Shown here: positions 7,680 to 16,489 of the stretch, piece by piece
Layout: every line of letters begins with the position of its first letter
Numbering within the stretch: the first letter of the stretch is position 1
Assembly: GCF_001013905.1 (NCBI RefSeq)
Contig: NZ_LN831790.1
Location: 4,664,001-4,728,000 of the forward strand
Source: Streptomyces leeuwenhoekii
GTDB taxonomy: Bacteria; Actinomycetota; Actinomycetes; Streptomycetales; Streptomycetaceae
Direction: 5' to 3'
DNA length: 64,000 nucleotides
Made by a program: the position numbers and the translations under genes
The notes under the pieces: model-generated
Database searches by the model: none
What the model was told of the DNA's origin: nothing
What the model saw: the letters and a program-made list of their open reading frames with translations, nothing else

Positions 7680-8158
7680 CAGGGCTGCCGGGATCGCCCG
7701 CCCGCCGCTCGTGCGGCGGGCGGGGCGGAGAAGACTCCCACCGCGCACGGGCGCGGTGGAGCGGGGGAGTGGCACCGTCCGGCCGCGGTCCCGGTGGGAC
7801 CGTGGCATGGCGGAGCCTCGGGCACCGCCGCCGCCGTCGTCCGGACGGGCAGCGGTACGGGACCGGTGACCGGCCGGTGGCCGGCGCAGCGACGGGCGGC
7901 TCGTGGCCGGTCAGGAACCCGGGCGGTGATCGGTCACCGGTGGGCGGTGACCCGCCGTCGTCGCGGACGCGCGGACGCGGCGGCCGTCAGGTGGCCGCGG
8001 CGGCTGCCGTCCGCGCGACAGGGACACGGGCCCGCTGCCGCGGGGCGGACGGACCACCGCCACGGCGTACGGGATGCCCTGTACGGGATGCCCCGTTACT
8101 GGACTCCCCGTACGGGATTCCCCGAACGGGGAGTCAGGCCGTACGGGACATCGCGCCG

Positions 8159-8302
8159 GACGGGCCGGACGGGCCAGACGAGCCAGAAGGACCGGACGAG
8201 CCAGAAGGACCGGACGAGCCAGATGGACCGGATGGGCCGGATGGACCGGACGGGCCGGATGGACCGGACGGGCCGGATGGACCGGACGGGCCGAACAGGC
8301 CA
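8159..8302. repeat. 18-bp tandem array, eight units
   Basis: Eight consecutive 18-bp units based on GACGGGCCGGATGGACCG run from 8159 to 8302. The unit phase starting at 8177 is exact for seven copies, with substitutions at fixed positions. The array is 60 bp beyond the stop of the isochorismatase-like gene. In one minus-strand frame it would read as a Gly-Pro-Ser collagen-like repeat, but no supported gene contains it. Confidence 0.8.
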
Positions 8303-8362
8303 GACCGGCCGGGCAGGTCGGCCGTACGGCCCCCGGGGCCGGCGGATCGCCCGGCCCCGCGG

Positions 8363-8953
8363 TCAGACGAGGGACTTGCCGGACTCGACGACGACACCGT
8401 AGAGGTCGCCGATGGTCGCGAGCGCGCCGTCGTGGATCTGGGAGGCGGGCAGCTCGGCGCCGGTGGCCGGCAGGGAGCGCGTGGCGCAGGCGTCGGCGAC
8501 GACGGTGGGCCGGTTGCCCCGCAGGAACGCACCCTGCGTGGTGAACAGCACGCACATGTGCGTCATGAAGCCCATGACGATGACGTCCTTGTTGCCGGCG
8601 GCGTCCACGCGCTGGCCGAGGTCGGTGTCGACGAACCCGTTCGGGACCGTCTTCACGACGACCGGCTCGCCCTCGACGGGCGCCACGCTCGGGTGGATCT
8701 GGCCGATCTCGGCCCGGATGTCGTACGGGGTGCCCTCGCCGCCGTCGTTCACCACGTGGATGACCTTCGCGCCGGCCTCACGGGCACGGCCCAGCAGCTC
8801 GGCGGCGGAGTCGAGCGCGGCCTGCCAGCCGTCCAGCTCCATCACGCCACCGACGTAGGTGTTCTGGTAGTCGACCAGGATCAGGGTCGAGTCGGCGAGC
8901 GAGGCGGGCGTCTCGTCGAAGCCGTTGAGTGCCCGAAGAGTCGTCGTAGCCAT
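8363..8953 (-). CDS. Isochorismatase-like cysteine hydrolase
   Basis: A 196-residue cytoplasmic hydrolase of the isochorismatase/nicotinamidase superfamily. The catalytic triad is visible: Asp28 (LILVDYQN), Lys101 (VVVKTVPNGF) and Cys134 (FMTHMCV). The family hydrolyses amides or vinyl ethers such as nicotinamide, N-carbamoylsarcosine or isochorismate. The start at 8953 has GGGGGGA upstream. It is divergent from a GlxA-type regulator 162 bp away, a common arrangement in which the regulator controls the hydrolase. The substrate is not determined. Confidence 0.88.
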   Translation of the reverse strand: MATTTLRALNGFDETPASLADSTLILVDYQNTYVGGVMELDGWQAALDSAAELLGRAREAGAKVIHVVNDGGEGTPYDIRAEIGQIHPSVAPVEGEPVVVKTVPNGFVDTDLGQRVDAAGNKDVIVMGFMTHMCVLFTTQGAFLRGNRPTVVADACATRSLPATGAELPASQIHDGALATIGDLYGVVVESGKSLV

Positions 8954-9115
8954 GGAAATTCCCCCCACAGGATGTGCATGCCAAGGTTCGGCTCGGTTTG
9001 CGGCCCCTCCGCGCGGTCAGGGCCACGTCCAGAAACCTACGGTCCGCCCAGGGCGTCGGCAATGTCATCTAACCTGCAGATCCGGACATCGGTGTGGGCT
9101 CGGCCAGGGGGGATC

Positions 9116-10108
9116 ATGGGCACCGTCAGGCGTCTCATCGTCATCGTGCTGTTCGAGGGGGTCGACCTGCTCGACGTCACCGGACCGCCGGAGGTGTTCT
9201 CCCTGGTGGCGCGGGAGACGGAGGACGAGACGGGCTATCGGGTCGTGCTGGCCGCCGAAACGCTGGATCCGGTCACCACCTCGGCCGGGGTGCGGGTCCT
9301 GCCCGATGCCACCTTCGAGGAGGTGGCCGGGCGGAGCATCGACACCCTTCTGGTGCCCGGATCGGTCGAGATCGACAGCCGGCGCCGGGTCCACGCCCTC
9401 ACCGACCCCGTGGTGGTCGAGTGGGTGAGGAAGCTGGCCGGCCGCACCCGCAGGGTCACGTCCGTCTGCGTCGGGGCGCACATCCTGGCCGCCGCCGGTC
9501 TGCTCGACGGCAAGCGCGCCACCACCCACTGGTCGACCGCGCAGCAACTGGCCGCCGATCACCCGGAGGTGGAGGTCGACGCCGACCCCATCTTCATCCG
9601 CGAAGGGGACGTGTGGACCGGCGCGGGCATCAGCGCCTGCCTCGACCTGTCCCTCGCCCTGGTCGCCGACGACTTCGGCGAGGCCGTCGCCCTGCGGGTC
9701 GCCCGGCAACTCGTGATGTACCTCAAGCGGCCCAGCGGCCAGAGCCAGTTCAGCGTCCCGCTGGAGCCCGTCTCCACGACACGGCGGGTGGAGGACCTGC
9801 GCCACTACATCATGCGCCACATCGGCGAGCCGATCACCGTCGCGGACCTCGCCGCCCACGCGCATCTGGGCGAGCGTCAGGTCACCCGCATCTTCAAGGC
9901 CGAACTCGGCATGACCCCGAGCGCCTACATCGAGTCGGCCCGCGTCGAAATGGCGCGCAACCAGCTCGAGTCCACCGACGCGACGCTCGAACGCATCGTC
10001 AGCCTGTGCGGTTTCGGTACGACGGACACCCTCATCCGCGCCTTCCGCCGCAGACTCGACACCACCCCGACCGAGTACCGGCGCCGGTTCCGGGCCGTCC
10101 CCGGATGA
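9116..10108 (+). CDS. GlxA-family regulator: DJ-1/PfpI domain plus AraC helix-turn-helix
   Basis: A 330-residue two-domain activator. Residues 5-185 form a class I glutamine amidotransferase-like (DJ-1/PfpI) fold with the nucleophile-elbow Cys118 (VTSVCVGAHILA), and residues 225-328 form an AraC/XylS helix-turn-helix (ITVADLAAHAHLGERQVTRIF, and an RRRLDTTPTEYRRRF end). GlxA-type proteins sense small metabolites and often control neighbouring hydrolases or dehydrogenases. The ATG follows a GGGGGGA sequence. The divergent isochorismatase-like gene is the obvious target. Confidence 0.88.
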   Translation: MGTVRRLIVIVLFEGVDLLDVTGPPEVFSLVARETEDETGYRVVLAAETLDPVTTSAGVRVLPDATFEEVAGRSIDTLLVPGSVEIDSRRRVHALTDPVVVEWVRKLAGRTRRVTSVCVGAHILAAAGLLDGKRATTHWSTAQQLAADHPEVEVDADPIFIREGDVWTGAGISACLDLSLALVADDFGEAVALRVARQLVMYLKRPSGQSQFSVPLEPVSTTRRVEDLRHYIMRHIGEPITVADLAAHAHLGERQVTRIFKAELGMTPSAYIESARVEMARNQLESTDATLERIVSLCGFGTTDTLIRAFRRRLDTTPTEYRRRFRAVPG

Positions 10109-10450
10109 CGGCGGCGGGCCCCGGTACCCCGGGCACGGCGGGTCCCCGAGTCCCGGGTGCGGCGGGCTGACCCCGGGAGCGGACGCGGACGCGACGAACG
10201 GCGACACGCCCGCGCCCGGGCCCGCCCGCTCCCGGGCCCGGGCCCGCCCGCTCCCTGGCCAGCCCGCGCCCGGGCCAGCCCGCGCCCTGGCCCCGCATTC
10301 TCCCCGGTCAGCCCGCCCCCGCACCCCCGCGTCCTCGCGTCCTCGCGCCCCGCACCCCGCGCCCCGCACCCCCCGAACGCCCCCCGACGGAAGTGCCACA
10401 AACGAGACACCCGCCCACCCCCGCCCGCCCCCAAATTCATGCAAGCACGC
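10109..10450. other. Intergenic low-complexity GC-rich stretch
   Basis: No gene seen. The stretch is made of short CCCGGGCCCG, CCAGCCCGCGCC and GCACCCCGCGCC repeats able to form many hairpins, and may end transcription from the GlxA-type gene. The 3' part drops in GC toward the promoter of the next operon. Confidence 0.45.
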
Positions 10451-10485
10451 TTGATTGTTTCTTTCCCCGCTGCCATGCTCCCCTC
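10451..10485 (+). promoter_or_regulatory. Probable promoter of the atu-like operon, leaderless start
   Basis: TTGATT (10451-10456) and CATGCT (10474-10479) are 17 bp apart, and the -10 hexamer ends 6 nt before the ATG at 10486. No ribosome binding site lies between. Transcription would start at the initiation codon itself. Confidence 0.45.
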
Positions 10486-11280
10486 ATGCCCGAGCCCACC
10501 CCCGTGGTCGACGACTTACGCGAGGAAAGCCGCGAACTCGACGCGCTCGTAGCCGACGTGAGCCCTGAGCAGTGGTCGCTGCCCACCCCCGCCCCCCGCT
10601 GGACCATCGCCCACCAGATCGCGCATCTCGCCTGGACCGACCGCGCGGCCCTGCTCGCGGTCACCGACCCGGACGGCTTCCGCGCCCTGGCCGGCCAGGC
10701 CCTCGCCGCGCCGGACACCTTCGTGGACGAGGGCGCCGAGGAGGGCGCCGCGCTCCCGCCCGCCGCGCTGCTGGCCGCCTGGCGCGAGGGACGCGAGGCC
10801 CTGGACCGGGCGCTGCGCGCCGGGGCCCCCGGCGCCCGCTTCCCCTGGTACGGGCCGCCCATGTCGGCCGCGTCCATGGCGACCGCCCGGCTCATGGAGA
10901 CCTGGGCGCACGGGCTGGACGTCGCGGACGCGCTCGGTGTCACCCGAGCCCCCACGGACCGCATCCGCCACATCGCCCGGCTCGGCGTCCGTACCAGGGA
11001 CTTCGCCCACACCGTCCACGGACTCCCGGTCCCCGCCGAGCCGTTCCGCGTCGAGCTGACCGGCCCCGCCGGGGACCTGTGGGCCTACGGTCCGGAAGAC
11101 GCCCCCCAGCGCGTCACCGGCCCCGCCCTCGATTTCTGCCTCCTCGTCACCCAGCGGGCCAACCGGGCCGATCTCGCCCTGCGGGCCCAGGGCCCGGACG
11201 CCGACCGCTGGCTGGACCTCGCCCAGGCGTTCGCCGGTCCGCCCGGCACCGGCCGCCCGCCGAAGGGGGCCGCGCCGTGA
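10486..11280 (+). CDS. TIGR03084-type maleylpyruvate isomerase-fold protein
   Basis: A 264-residue protein with an N-terminal DinB/MDMPI-like four-helix bundle: [15 protein letters not shown] near residue 35 and [15 protein letters not shown] near residue 138 supply the His ligands of the metal site. The C-terminal region (residues 180-255) is the MDMPI C-terminal domain. Relatives are mycothiol-dependent isomerases or transferases. It is the first gene of a catabolic operon and its GTGA stop overlaps the next start, so it is translationally coupled to the AtuA gene. It probably handles an acyl intermediate or thiol adduct; the exact step is unknown. Confidence 0.8.
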   Translation: MPEPTPVVDDLREESRELDALVADVSPEQWSLPTPAPRWTIAHQIAHLAWTDRAALLAVTDPDGFRALAGQALAAPDTFVDEGAEEGAALPPAALLAAWREGREALDRALRAGAPGARFPWYGPPMSAASMATARLMETWAHGLDVADALGVTRAPTDRIRHIARLGVRTRDFAHTVHGLPVPAEPFRVELTGPAGDLWAYGPEDAPQRVTGPALDFCLLVTQRANRADLALRAQGPDADRWLDLAQAFAGPPGTGRPPKGAAP

Positions 11281-12953
11281 CGGTCCTGCGCATCGGCAAC
11301 GCCTCCGGCTTCTACGGCGACCGCTTCGACGCGCTGCGCGAGATGCTGACCGGCGGTGACCTGGACGTCCTCACCGGGGACTACCTCGCCGAGCTGACCA
11401 TGCTGATCCTCGCCCGGGACCGGCTGAAGGACCCGGCCGCCGGGTACGCGCGCACCTTCCCGCGGCAGCTCGAGGACACGCTCGGACTCGCCCACGAGCG
11501 GGGCGTGCGGATCGTCACCAACGCGGGCGGGCTCAACCCGGCGGGACTCGCCGACACCGTACGGGACCTGGCCGGCCGGCTCGGCATCCCGGTCCGCGTC
11601 GCCCACGTCGAAGGCGACGACCTCACCGCCGCCCACCCCGGCAGCCTCGCCGCCCACGCCTACCTCGGCGGGTTCGGCATAGCCGCCGCCCTGCGCGCGG
11701 GCGCCGACATCGTCGTCACCGGCCGGGTGACGGACGCCGCCCTGGTCAGCGGGCCCGCCGCCGCCCACTTCGGCTGGGGCCCGGCGGACCACGACCGGCT
11801 CGCCGGCGCCGTCGTCGCCGGGCATGTGCTGGAGTGCGGGACGCAGGCGACCGGCGGCAACTACGCCTTCTTCCGGGACGGCGACGTCCGCCGTCCCGGA
11901 TTCCCGCTGGCCGAGATCCACCCCGACGGCAGCTCGGTCATCACCAAGCACCCCGGCACCGGCGGCTTCGTCGACATCGGCACGGTCACCGCGCAGTTGC
12001 TCTACGAGACCGGTGGCGCACGCTACGCCGGCCCCGATGTCACCGCCCGGCTGGACACCGTACGGCTGGGCCGGGAGGGCCCCGACCGGGTGCGGATCGA
12101 GGGGGTGCGGGGGGAGGCCCCGCCGCCCGTGCTCAAGGTCGGCGTCAACCGGCTCGGCGGCTTCCGCAACGAGGTCGCCTTCGTGCTGACCGGCCTGGAC
12201 ATCGAGGCCAAGGCGGCGCTCGTACGGGAGCAGATGGGCGACGTGCTCGCCAAGGCGCCGCCCGCCGAGGTCCGGTGGGAGCTGGTGCGTACCGACCGGC
12301 CCGACGCGGCCACCGAGGAGACGGCGAGCGCCCTGCTCCGGCTGGTGGCCCGCGACCCGGACCAGGCCGTCGTGGGACGGCCGCTGACCGCCGCCGCGGT
12401 GGAACTCGCCCTCGCCGGCTACCCCGGCTTCCATGTGCTCGCGCCGCCCGGGAAGGGCTCGCCCTACGGGGTGTTCGAGGACGCGTACGTCCCGCAGGGC
12501 GACGTCGGTCATATGGCCGTCCTGCACGACGGGCGCCGGGTCGCCGTGGCGCCGCCCGAGGACACCCGCCCCCTGCGCCCGCTCGGCGAACCGGCCCTGC
12601 CCGCACCGCTGCCGCCCGGCCCCGTCCGCCGCGCGCCCCTCGGCCTCGTCGCGGGCGCCCGCAGCGGGGACAAGGGCGGGAACGCCAACGTCGGGGTGTG
12701 GGCCCGTACCGAGGACGCCTGGCGGTGGCTCGCCCACGAGCTGACGGCCGAGCGGTTCCGGGAGCTCGTCCCCGAGGCCCGCCCCCTGCCGGTCACCCGG
12801 CACACCCTGCCGAACCTGCGCGCCCTGAACTTCGTCGTCGAGGGGATCCTCGGCGCGGGCGCCGCCGCGCAGGCCCGCTTCGACCCACAGGCCAAGGCCC
12901 TCGGCGAATGGCTGCGCTCCCGCCACCTGGACATCCCGGAGGCCCTGCTGTGA
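11277..12953 (+). CDS. AtuA-family protein (DUF1446), acyclic terpene utilisation
   Basis: A 558-residue protein starting at GTG within a GTGA overlap. It has the AtuA core ([14 protein letters not shown] at the start; [11 protein letters not shown] near 80; [10 protein letters not shown] near 147; GGNYAFF near 195) and a C-terminal small domain ([18 protein letters not shown] near 460). AtuA of Pseudomonas belongs to the gene set for citronellol and geraniol degradation, but its biochemical activity is still unclear. Its position before the carboxylase genes fits a role in a methyl-branched acyl-CoA route. Confidence 0.87.
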   Translation: MTVLRIGNASGFYGDRFDALREMLTGGDLDVLTGDYLAELTMLILARDRLKDPAAGYARTFPRQLEDTLGLAHERGVRIVTNAGGLNPAGLADTVRDLAGRLGIPVRVAHVEGDDLTAAHPGSLAAHAYLGGFGIAAALRAGADIVVTGRVTDAALVSGPAAAHFGWGPADHDRLAGAVVAGHVLECGTQATGGNYAFFRDGDVRRPGFPLAEIHPDGSSVITKHPGTGGFVDIGTVTAQLLYETGGARYAGPDVTARLDTVRLGREGPDRVRIEGVRGEAPPPVLKVGVNRLGGFRNEVAFVLTGLDIEAKAALVREQMGDVLAKAPPAEVRWELVRTDRPDAATEETASALLRLVARDPDQAVVGRPLTAAAVELALAGYPGFHVLAPPGKGSPYGVFEDAYVPQGDVGHMAVLHDGRRVAVAPPEDTRPLRPLGEPALPAPLPPGPVRRAPLGLVAGARSGDKGGNANVGVWARTEDAWRWLAHELTAERFRELVPEARPLPVTRHTLPNLRALNFVVEGILGAGAAAQARFDPQAKALGEWLRSRHLDIPEALL

Positions 12954-14548
12954 CCGTCCTCCCCTCCGCACTGGACACCCGCGACCCCGCCTACGCGGCC
13001 AACCGCGAGGCCATGCTCGCCAAGCTCGCCGACCTCGACGCCGAGCACGCCAAGGCGCTCGCGGGCGGCGGCGAGAAGTACGTCGAGCGGCACCGGCGGC
13101 GCGGCAAGCTGCTCGCCCGCGAACGCATCGAGCTGCTGCTCGACCCCGACACCCCGTTCCTGGAGCTGTCACCGCTGGCCGCCTGGGGCAGCGAGTACGC
13201 CGTGGGGGCCTCCCTCGTCACCGGCATCGGGGTCGTAGAGGGCGTCGAGTGCCTGATCACCGCCAACGACCCCACCGTGCGCGGCGGCGCCAGCAACCCC
13301 TGGAGCCTGCGGAAGGCGCTGCGCGCCAACGACATCGCCCTCGCCAACCGGCTGCCCTGCATCAGCCTGGTGGAGTCCGGCGGCGCCGACCTGCCCGCGC
13401 AGAAGGAGATCTTCATCCCCGGCGGCGCGATCTTCCGGGACCTGACGAGGCTGTCCGCCGCCGGGATCCCGACCATCGCCGTCGTCTTCGGCAACTCCAC
13501 GGCCGGCGGCGCCTACATCCCCGGCATGTCCGACCACGTGATCATGGTCGAGGAGCGGGCGAAGGTGTTCCTCGGCGGGCCGCCGCTGGTGAAGATGGCC
13601 ACCGGCGAGGAGAGCGACGACGAGTCCCTGGGCGGCGCCGGGATGCACGCGCGCGTGTCCGGCCTCGCCGACCACTTCGCCGTCGACGAGCCCGACGCCC
13701 TGCGGCAGGCCCGGCGGGTGGTCGCCCGGCTCGGCCACCGCAAGGCGTACCCGGACCCGGGCCCCGCCGAGCCGCCGAAATACGACCCGGAGGAGCTGCT
13801 CGGGATCGTCCCCGGCGACCTGAGGATCCCCTTCGACCCGCGCGAGGTGATCGCCCGGCTCGTCGACGGCTCCGACTTCGACGAGTTCAAGCCGCTGTAC
13901 GGCACCAGCCTGGCCACCGGATGGGCCCGCCTGCACGGCTACCCCGTCGGCATCCTCGCCAACGCCCGGGGCGTCCTCTTCAGCGAGGAGTCGCAGAAGG
14001 CCGCCCAGTTCATCCAGCTCGCCAACCAGCGCGACATCCCGCTGCTGTTCCTGCACAACACCACCGGCTACATGGTCGGCAGCCGCTACGAGCAGGGCGG
14101 GATCATCAAGCACGGCGCGATGATGATCAACGCGGTGAGCAACTCGACCGTCCCGCACCTGTCCGTCCTCATGGGCGCCTCCTACGGCGCCGGGCACTAC
14201 GGCATGTGCGGACGCGCCTACGACCCGCGCTTCCTGTTCGCCTGGCCCAGCGCCAAGTCGGCCGTCATGGGCCCGCAGCAGCTCGCCGGCGTCCTGTCGA
14301 TCGTCGCCCGCCAGTCCGCCGCCGCCAAGGGAAAGCCCTACGACGAGGACGCGGACGCCGCCCTGCGCGCCATGGTCGAGCAGCAGATCGAGTCCGAGTC
14401 GCTGCCGGTGTTCCTGTCCGGGCGGCTGTACGACGACGGCGTCATCGACCCGCGCGACACCCGCACCGTCCTCGGCCTGTGCCTGTCCGCCGTCCACACC
14501 GCGCCCTACGAGGGCGTACGGGGCGGCTTCGGCGTCTTCCGGATGTGA
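12950..14548 (+). CDS. Acyl-CoA carboxylase, carboxyltransferase (beta) subunit
   Basis: A 532-residue carboxyltransferase of the methylcrotonyl/geranyl-CoA carboxylase type. The N-half (about 30-280) and C-half (about 295-525) are the two crotonase-like lobes; the oxyanion-hole glycines are visible in GNSTAGGAYIPGM and GASYGAGHYGMCGRAYDP. It transfers CO2 from the biotin carried by the next gene product to an unsaturated acyl-CoA. The start is GTG in a GTGA overlap with the AtuA gene. AtuC, LiuB and propionyl-type subunits share this fold, so the acyl substrate remains open. Confidence 0.92.
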   Translation: MTVLPSALDTRDPAYAANREAMLAKLADLDAEHAKALAGGGEKYVERHRRRGKLLARERIELLLDPDTPFLELSPLAAWGSEYAVGASLVTGIGVVEGVECLITANDPTVRGGASNPWSLRKALRANDIALANRLPCISLVESGGADLPAQKEIFIPGGAIFRDLTRLSAAGIPTIAVVFGNSTAGGAYIPGMSDHVIMVEERAKVFLGGPPLVKMATGEESDDESLGGAGMHARVSGLADHFAVDEPDALRQARRVVARLGHRKAYPDPGPAEPPKYDPEELLGIVPGDLRIPFDPREVIARLVDGSDFDEFKPLYGTSLATGWARLHGYPVGILANARGVLFSEESQKAAQFIQLANQRDIPLLFLHNTTGYMVGSRYEQGGIIKHGAMMINAVSNSTVPHLSVLMGASYGAGHYGMCGRAYDPRFLFAWPSAKSAVMGPQQLAGVLSIVARQSAAAKGKPYDEDADAALRAMVEQQIESESLPVFLSGRLYDDGVIDPRDTRTVLGLCLSAVHTAPYEGVRGGFGVFRM

Positions 14549-14556
14549 GGGAACCC

Positions 14557-16416
14557 GTGATCACCAGCCTGCTCGTCGCCAACCGGGGCGAGATCGCCTG
14601 CCGGATCTTCCGTACCTGCCGCGCGCTGGGCATCCGCACGGTCGCCGTCCACTCCGACCCCGACGAGAACGCCCTGCACACCCGCGAGGCCGACGCCGCG
14701 GTACGGCTGCCGGGGGCGGCGCCCGCCGAGACCTATCTGCGCGGCGGGGCGATCGTGAAGGCGGCGCTCGCCGCCGGGGCGGACGCCGTGCACCCCGGCT
14801 ACGGCTTCCTCTCCGAGAACGCCGGCTTCGCACGTGCCGTCCAGGACGCGGGACTGACCTGGATCGGGCCGCCCCCGGAGGCGATCGAGGCGATGGCGTC
14901 CAAGACCCGCGCGAAGGAACTGCTGGGCATCGCGCCGCTGCGGCAGGTCACCGAGGCCGATCTGCCGGTGCTGGTCAAGGCCGCCGCGGGGGGCGGCGGG
15001 CGCGGCATGCGCGTCGTACGGCGCGCGCGGGACCTCGACGCCGCGCTGGCGGCCGCCCGCGCGGAGGCCGCCGCCGCCTTCGGGGACGGCGAGGTCTTCG
15101 TAGAGCCGTACCTGGAGGACGGCCGCCATGTCGAGGTGCAGATCCTCGCCGACACCCACGGCACCGTGTGGGCGCTCGGCACCCGGGACTGCTCCCTCCA
15201 GCGCCGCCACCAGAAGGTCGTCGAGGAGGCCCCGGCCCCGGGCCTCACCGGGGAACTGGCGCGGGAACTGCGCACGGTCGCCGAGCGCGCCGCCCGCGCC
15301 GTCCACTACACCGGCGCCGGGACCGTCGAGTTCCTGGTCGCCGGCGGGCGCGCCCACTTCCTGGAGATGAACACCCGCCTCCAGGTCGAACACCCCGTCA
15401 CCGAGGCGGTGTACGGCATCGACCTCGTCGCCGAGCAGATCCGCGTCGCCGAAGGGCACGCCCTGGCCGCCGCACCCCCGCCCGCCCGGGGCCACGCCGT
15501 CGAGGCCCGCCTCTACGCCGAGGACCCCGCCCGCGGCTGGGCACCGCAGACCGGCCGCCTGCACCGCCTGGCCGTCCCCGGCACCGTCCGCCTGGACACC
15601 GGCTACGCCGACGGCGACGACATCGGCGTCCACTACGACCCGATGCTCGCCAAGGCCGTCGCCCACGCCCCCACGCGCGCGGAGGCGATCCGCGTCCTGG
15701 CCGACGCCCTGGAGCGGGCGGCGATCCACGGACCGGCCACCAACCGCGACCTGCTCGTACGCTCCCTGCGCCACGAGGAGTTCGTCTCCGGCCGCATGGA
15801 CACCGGCTTCTACGACCGCCACCTGGCCGCACTGACCCGGCCCGGACCCGACCCGCTCGCCCCCCTGGCCGCCGCCCTCGCCGACGCCCACGGCCGATCC
15901 CGCTTCGGCGGCTGGCGCAACCTGCCCTCGCAGCCGCAGACCAAGCGGTACGCCATGGCCGGCGAGGAACACGAGGTCCGCTACCGGCACACCCGCGCGG
16001 GCGGCCTGGAAGCCGACGGCGTCCGCGTCCTGCACGCCGACGCCGCCCGCGTCGTCCTGGAGGCGGACGGCGTCCGGCGCACCTACCCGGTGGCCCGGTA
16101 CGGCGACGAGATCCACGTCGGCCGGACGGCCCTGCGCGCCCTGCCCCGCTTCCCCGACCCCGCCGCCCGGCACGCCCCGGGCTCCCTCCTGGCCCCCATG
16201 CCCGGCACGGTCGTCCGCATCGCCGACGGCCTGTCCGAGGGAGCACCCGTACAGGCCGGACAGCCCCTCCTGTGGCTGGAGGCGATGAAGATGCAGCACC
16301 AGATCTCGGCCCCGGTGACGGGCACTCTGCACGCCCTGCACGTCACCGAGGGCCGGCAAGTCGAACTCGGCACGCTCTTGGCGGTCGTGACGACGACCGC
16401 CCCTGGCCGGTCGTGA
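14557..16416 (+). CDS. Acyl-CoA carboxylase alpha subunit: biotin carboxylase plus BCCP
   Basis: A 619-residue biotin-dependent subunit. The biotin carboxylase part covers residues 1-440 (ANRGEIACRIFRT; the ATP-binding AAAGGGGRGM loop; EMNTRLQVEHPVTE), and the BCCP domain at 545-615 carries the biotinyl lysine in EAMKMQ (Lys578). Compared with AccC proteins, the stretch between the SKTRAK helix and VKAAAGGGG is about 15 residues shorter. The start is GTG with GAGGGA upstream. It pairs with the beta subunit directly before it. A tandem hairpin covers its stop codon. Confidence 0.92.
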   Translation: MITSLLVANRGEIACRIFRTCRALGIRTVAVHSDPDENALHTREADAAVRLPGAAPAETYLRGGAIVKAALAAGADAVHPGYGFLSENAGFARAVQDAGLTWIGPPPEAIEAMASKTRAKELLGIAPLRQVTEADLPVLVKAAAGGGGRGMRVVRRARDLDAALAAARAEAAAAFGDGEVFVEPYLEDGRHVEVQILADTHGTVWALGTRDCSLQRRHQKVVEEAPAPGLTGELARELRTVAERAARAVHYTGAGTVEFLVAGGRAHFLEMNTRLQVEHPVTEAVYGIDLVAEQIRVAEGHALAAAPPPARGHAVEARLYAEDPARGWAPQTGRLHRLAVPGTVRLDTGYADGDDIGVHYDPMLAKAVAHAPTRAEAIRVLADALERAAIHGPATNRDLLVRSLRHEEFVSGRMDTGFYDRHLAALTRPGPDPLAPLAAALADAHGRSRFGGWRNLPSQPQTKRYAMAGEEHEVRYRHTRAGGLEADGVRVLHADAARVVLEADGVRRTYPVARYGDEIHVGRTALRALPRFPDPAARHAPGSLLAPMPGTVVRIADGLSEGAPVQAGQPLLWLEAMKMQHQISAPVTGTLHALHVTEGRQVELGTLLAVVTTTAPGRS

Positions 16417-16433
16417 CGACGACCGGCCAGGGG
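16382..16433. terminator. Duplicated hairpin over the stop codon of the alpha subunit
   Basis: Stem 1 pairs CGGTCGT (16382-16388) with ACGACCG (16393-16399). Stem 2 is a perfect 15-bp stem, 16400-16414 with 16419-16433, with loop GACG. GGTCGTGACGACGACCG is repeated in both. Stem 2 includes the TGA stop (16414-16416). It may attenuate, stabilise or terminate the message 57 nt before the dehydrogenase start. Confidence 0.6.
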
Positions 16434-16489
16434 CGGGCGCGGGGAACCGCGCGGCAAGCCACCCACCACCCGCGGACCGGAGGACCCCG

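Larger units (their letters stand above)
7047..8362. other. 1.3-kb repeat-rich region without a secure gene
   Basis: Reading frames here have biased composition and no recognisable domains. Contents seen: an approximate 50-bp direct duplication (about 7220-7268 and 7269-7318); a strong ribosome binding site before a 55-codon frame (listed separately); GTACGGGAT repeats around 8066-8150; a stem of GACTCCCC with GGGGAGTC (8102-8109 with 8128-8135); and an 18-bp tandem array (8159-8302). It may be a decayed gene region or a sink for slipped-strand expansion. Confidence 0.5.

Noticed and set aside
7047..8362. Prophage or integrated element
   Set aside because: No integrase, attachment repeats or phage genes; just repeats and non-coding DNA.
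8134..8532. Collagen-like Gly-Pro-Ser frame on the minus strand
   Set aside because: It is produced by the 18-bp array and overlaps the well-supported isochorismatase-like gene in another frame; no start signal.
9067..9078. TCTAACCTG, another iron-box-like half site near the GlxA-type gene
   Set aside because: Single half site with no palindrome; expected by chance.
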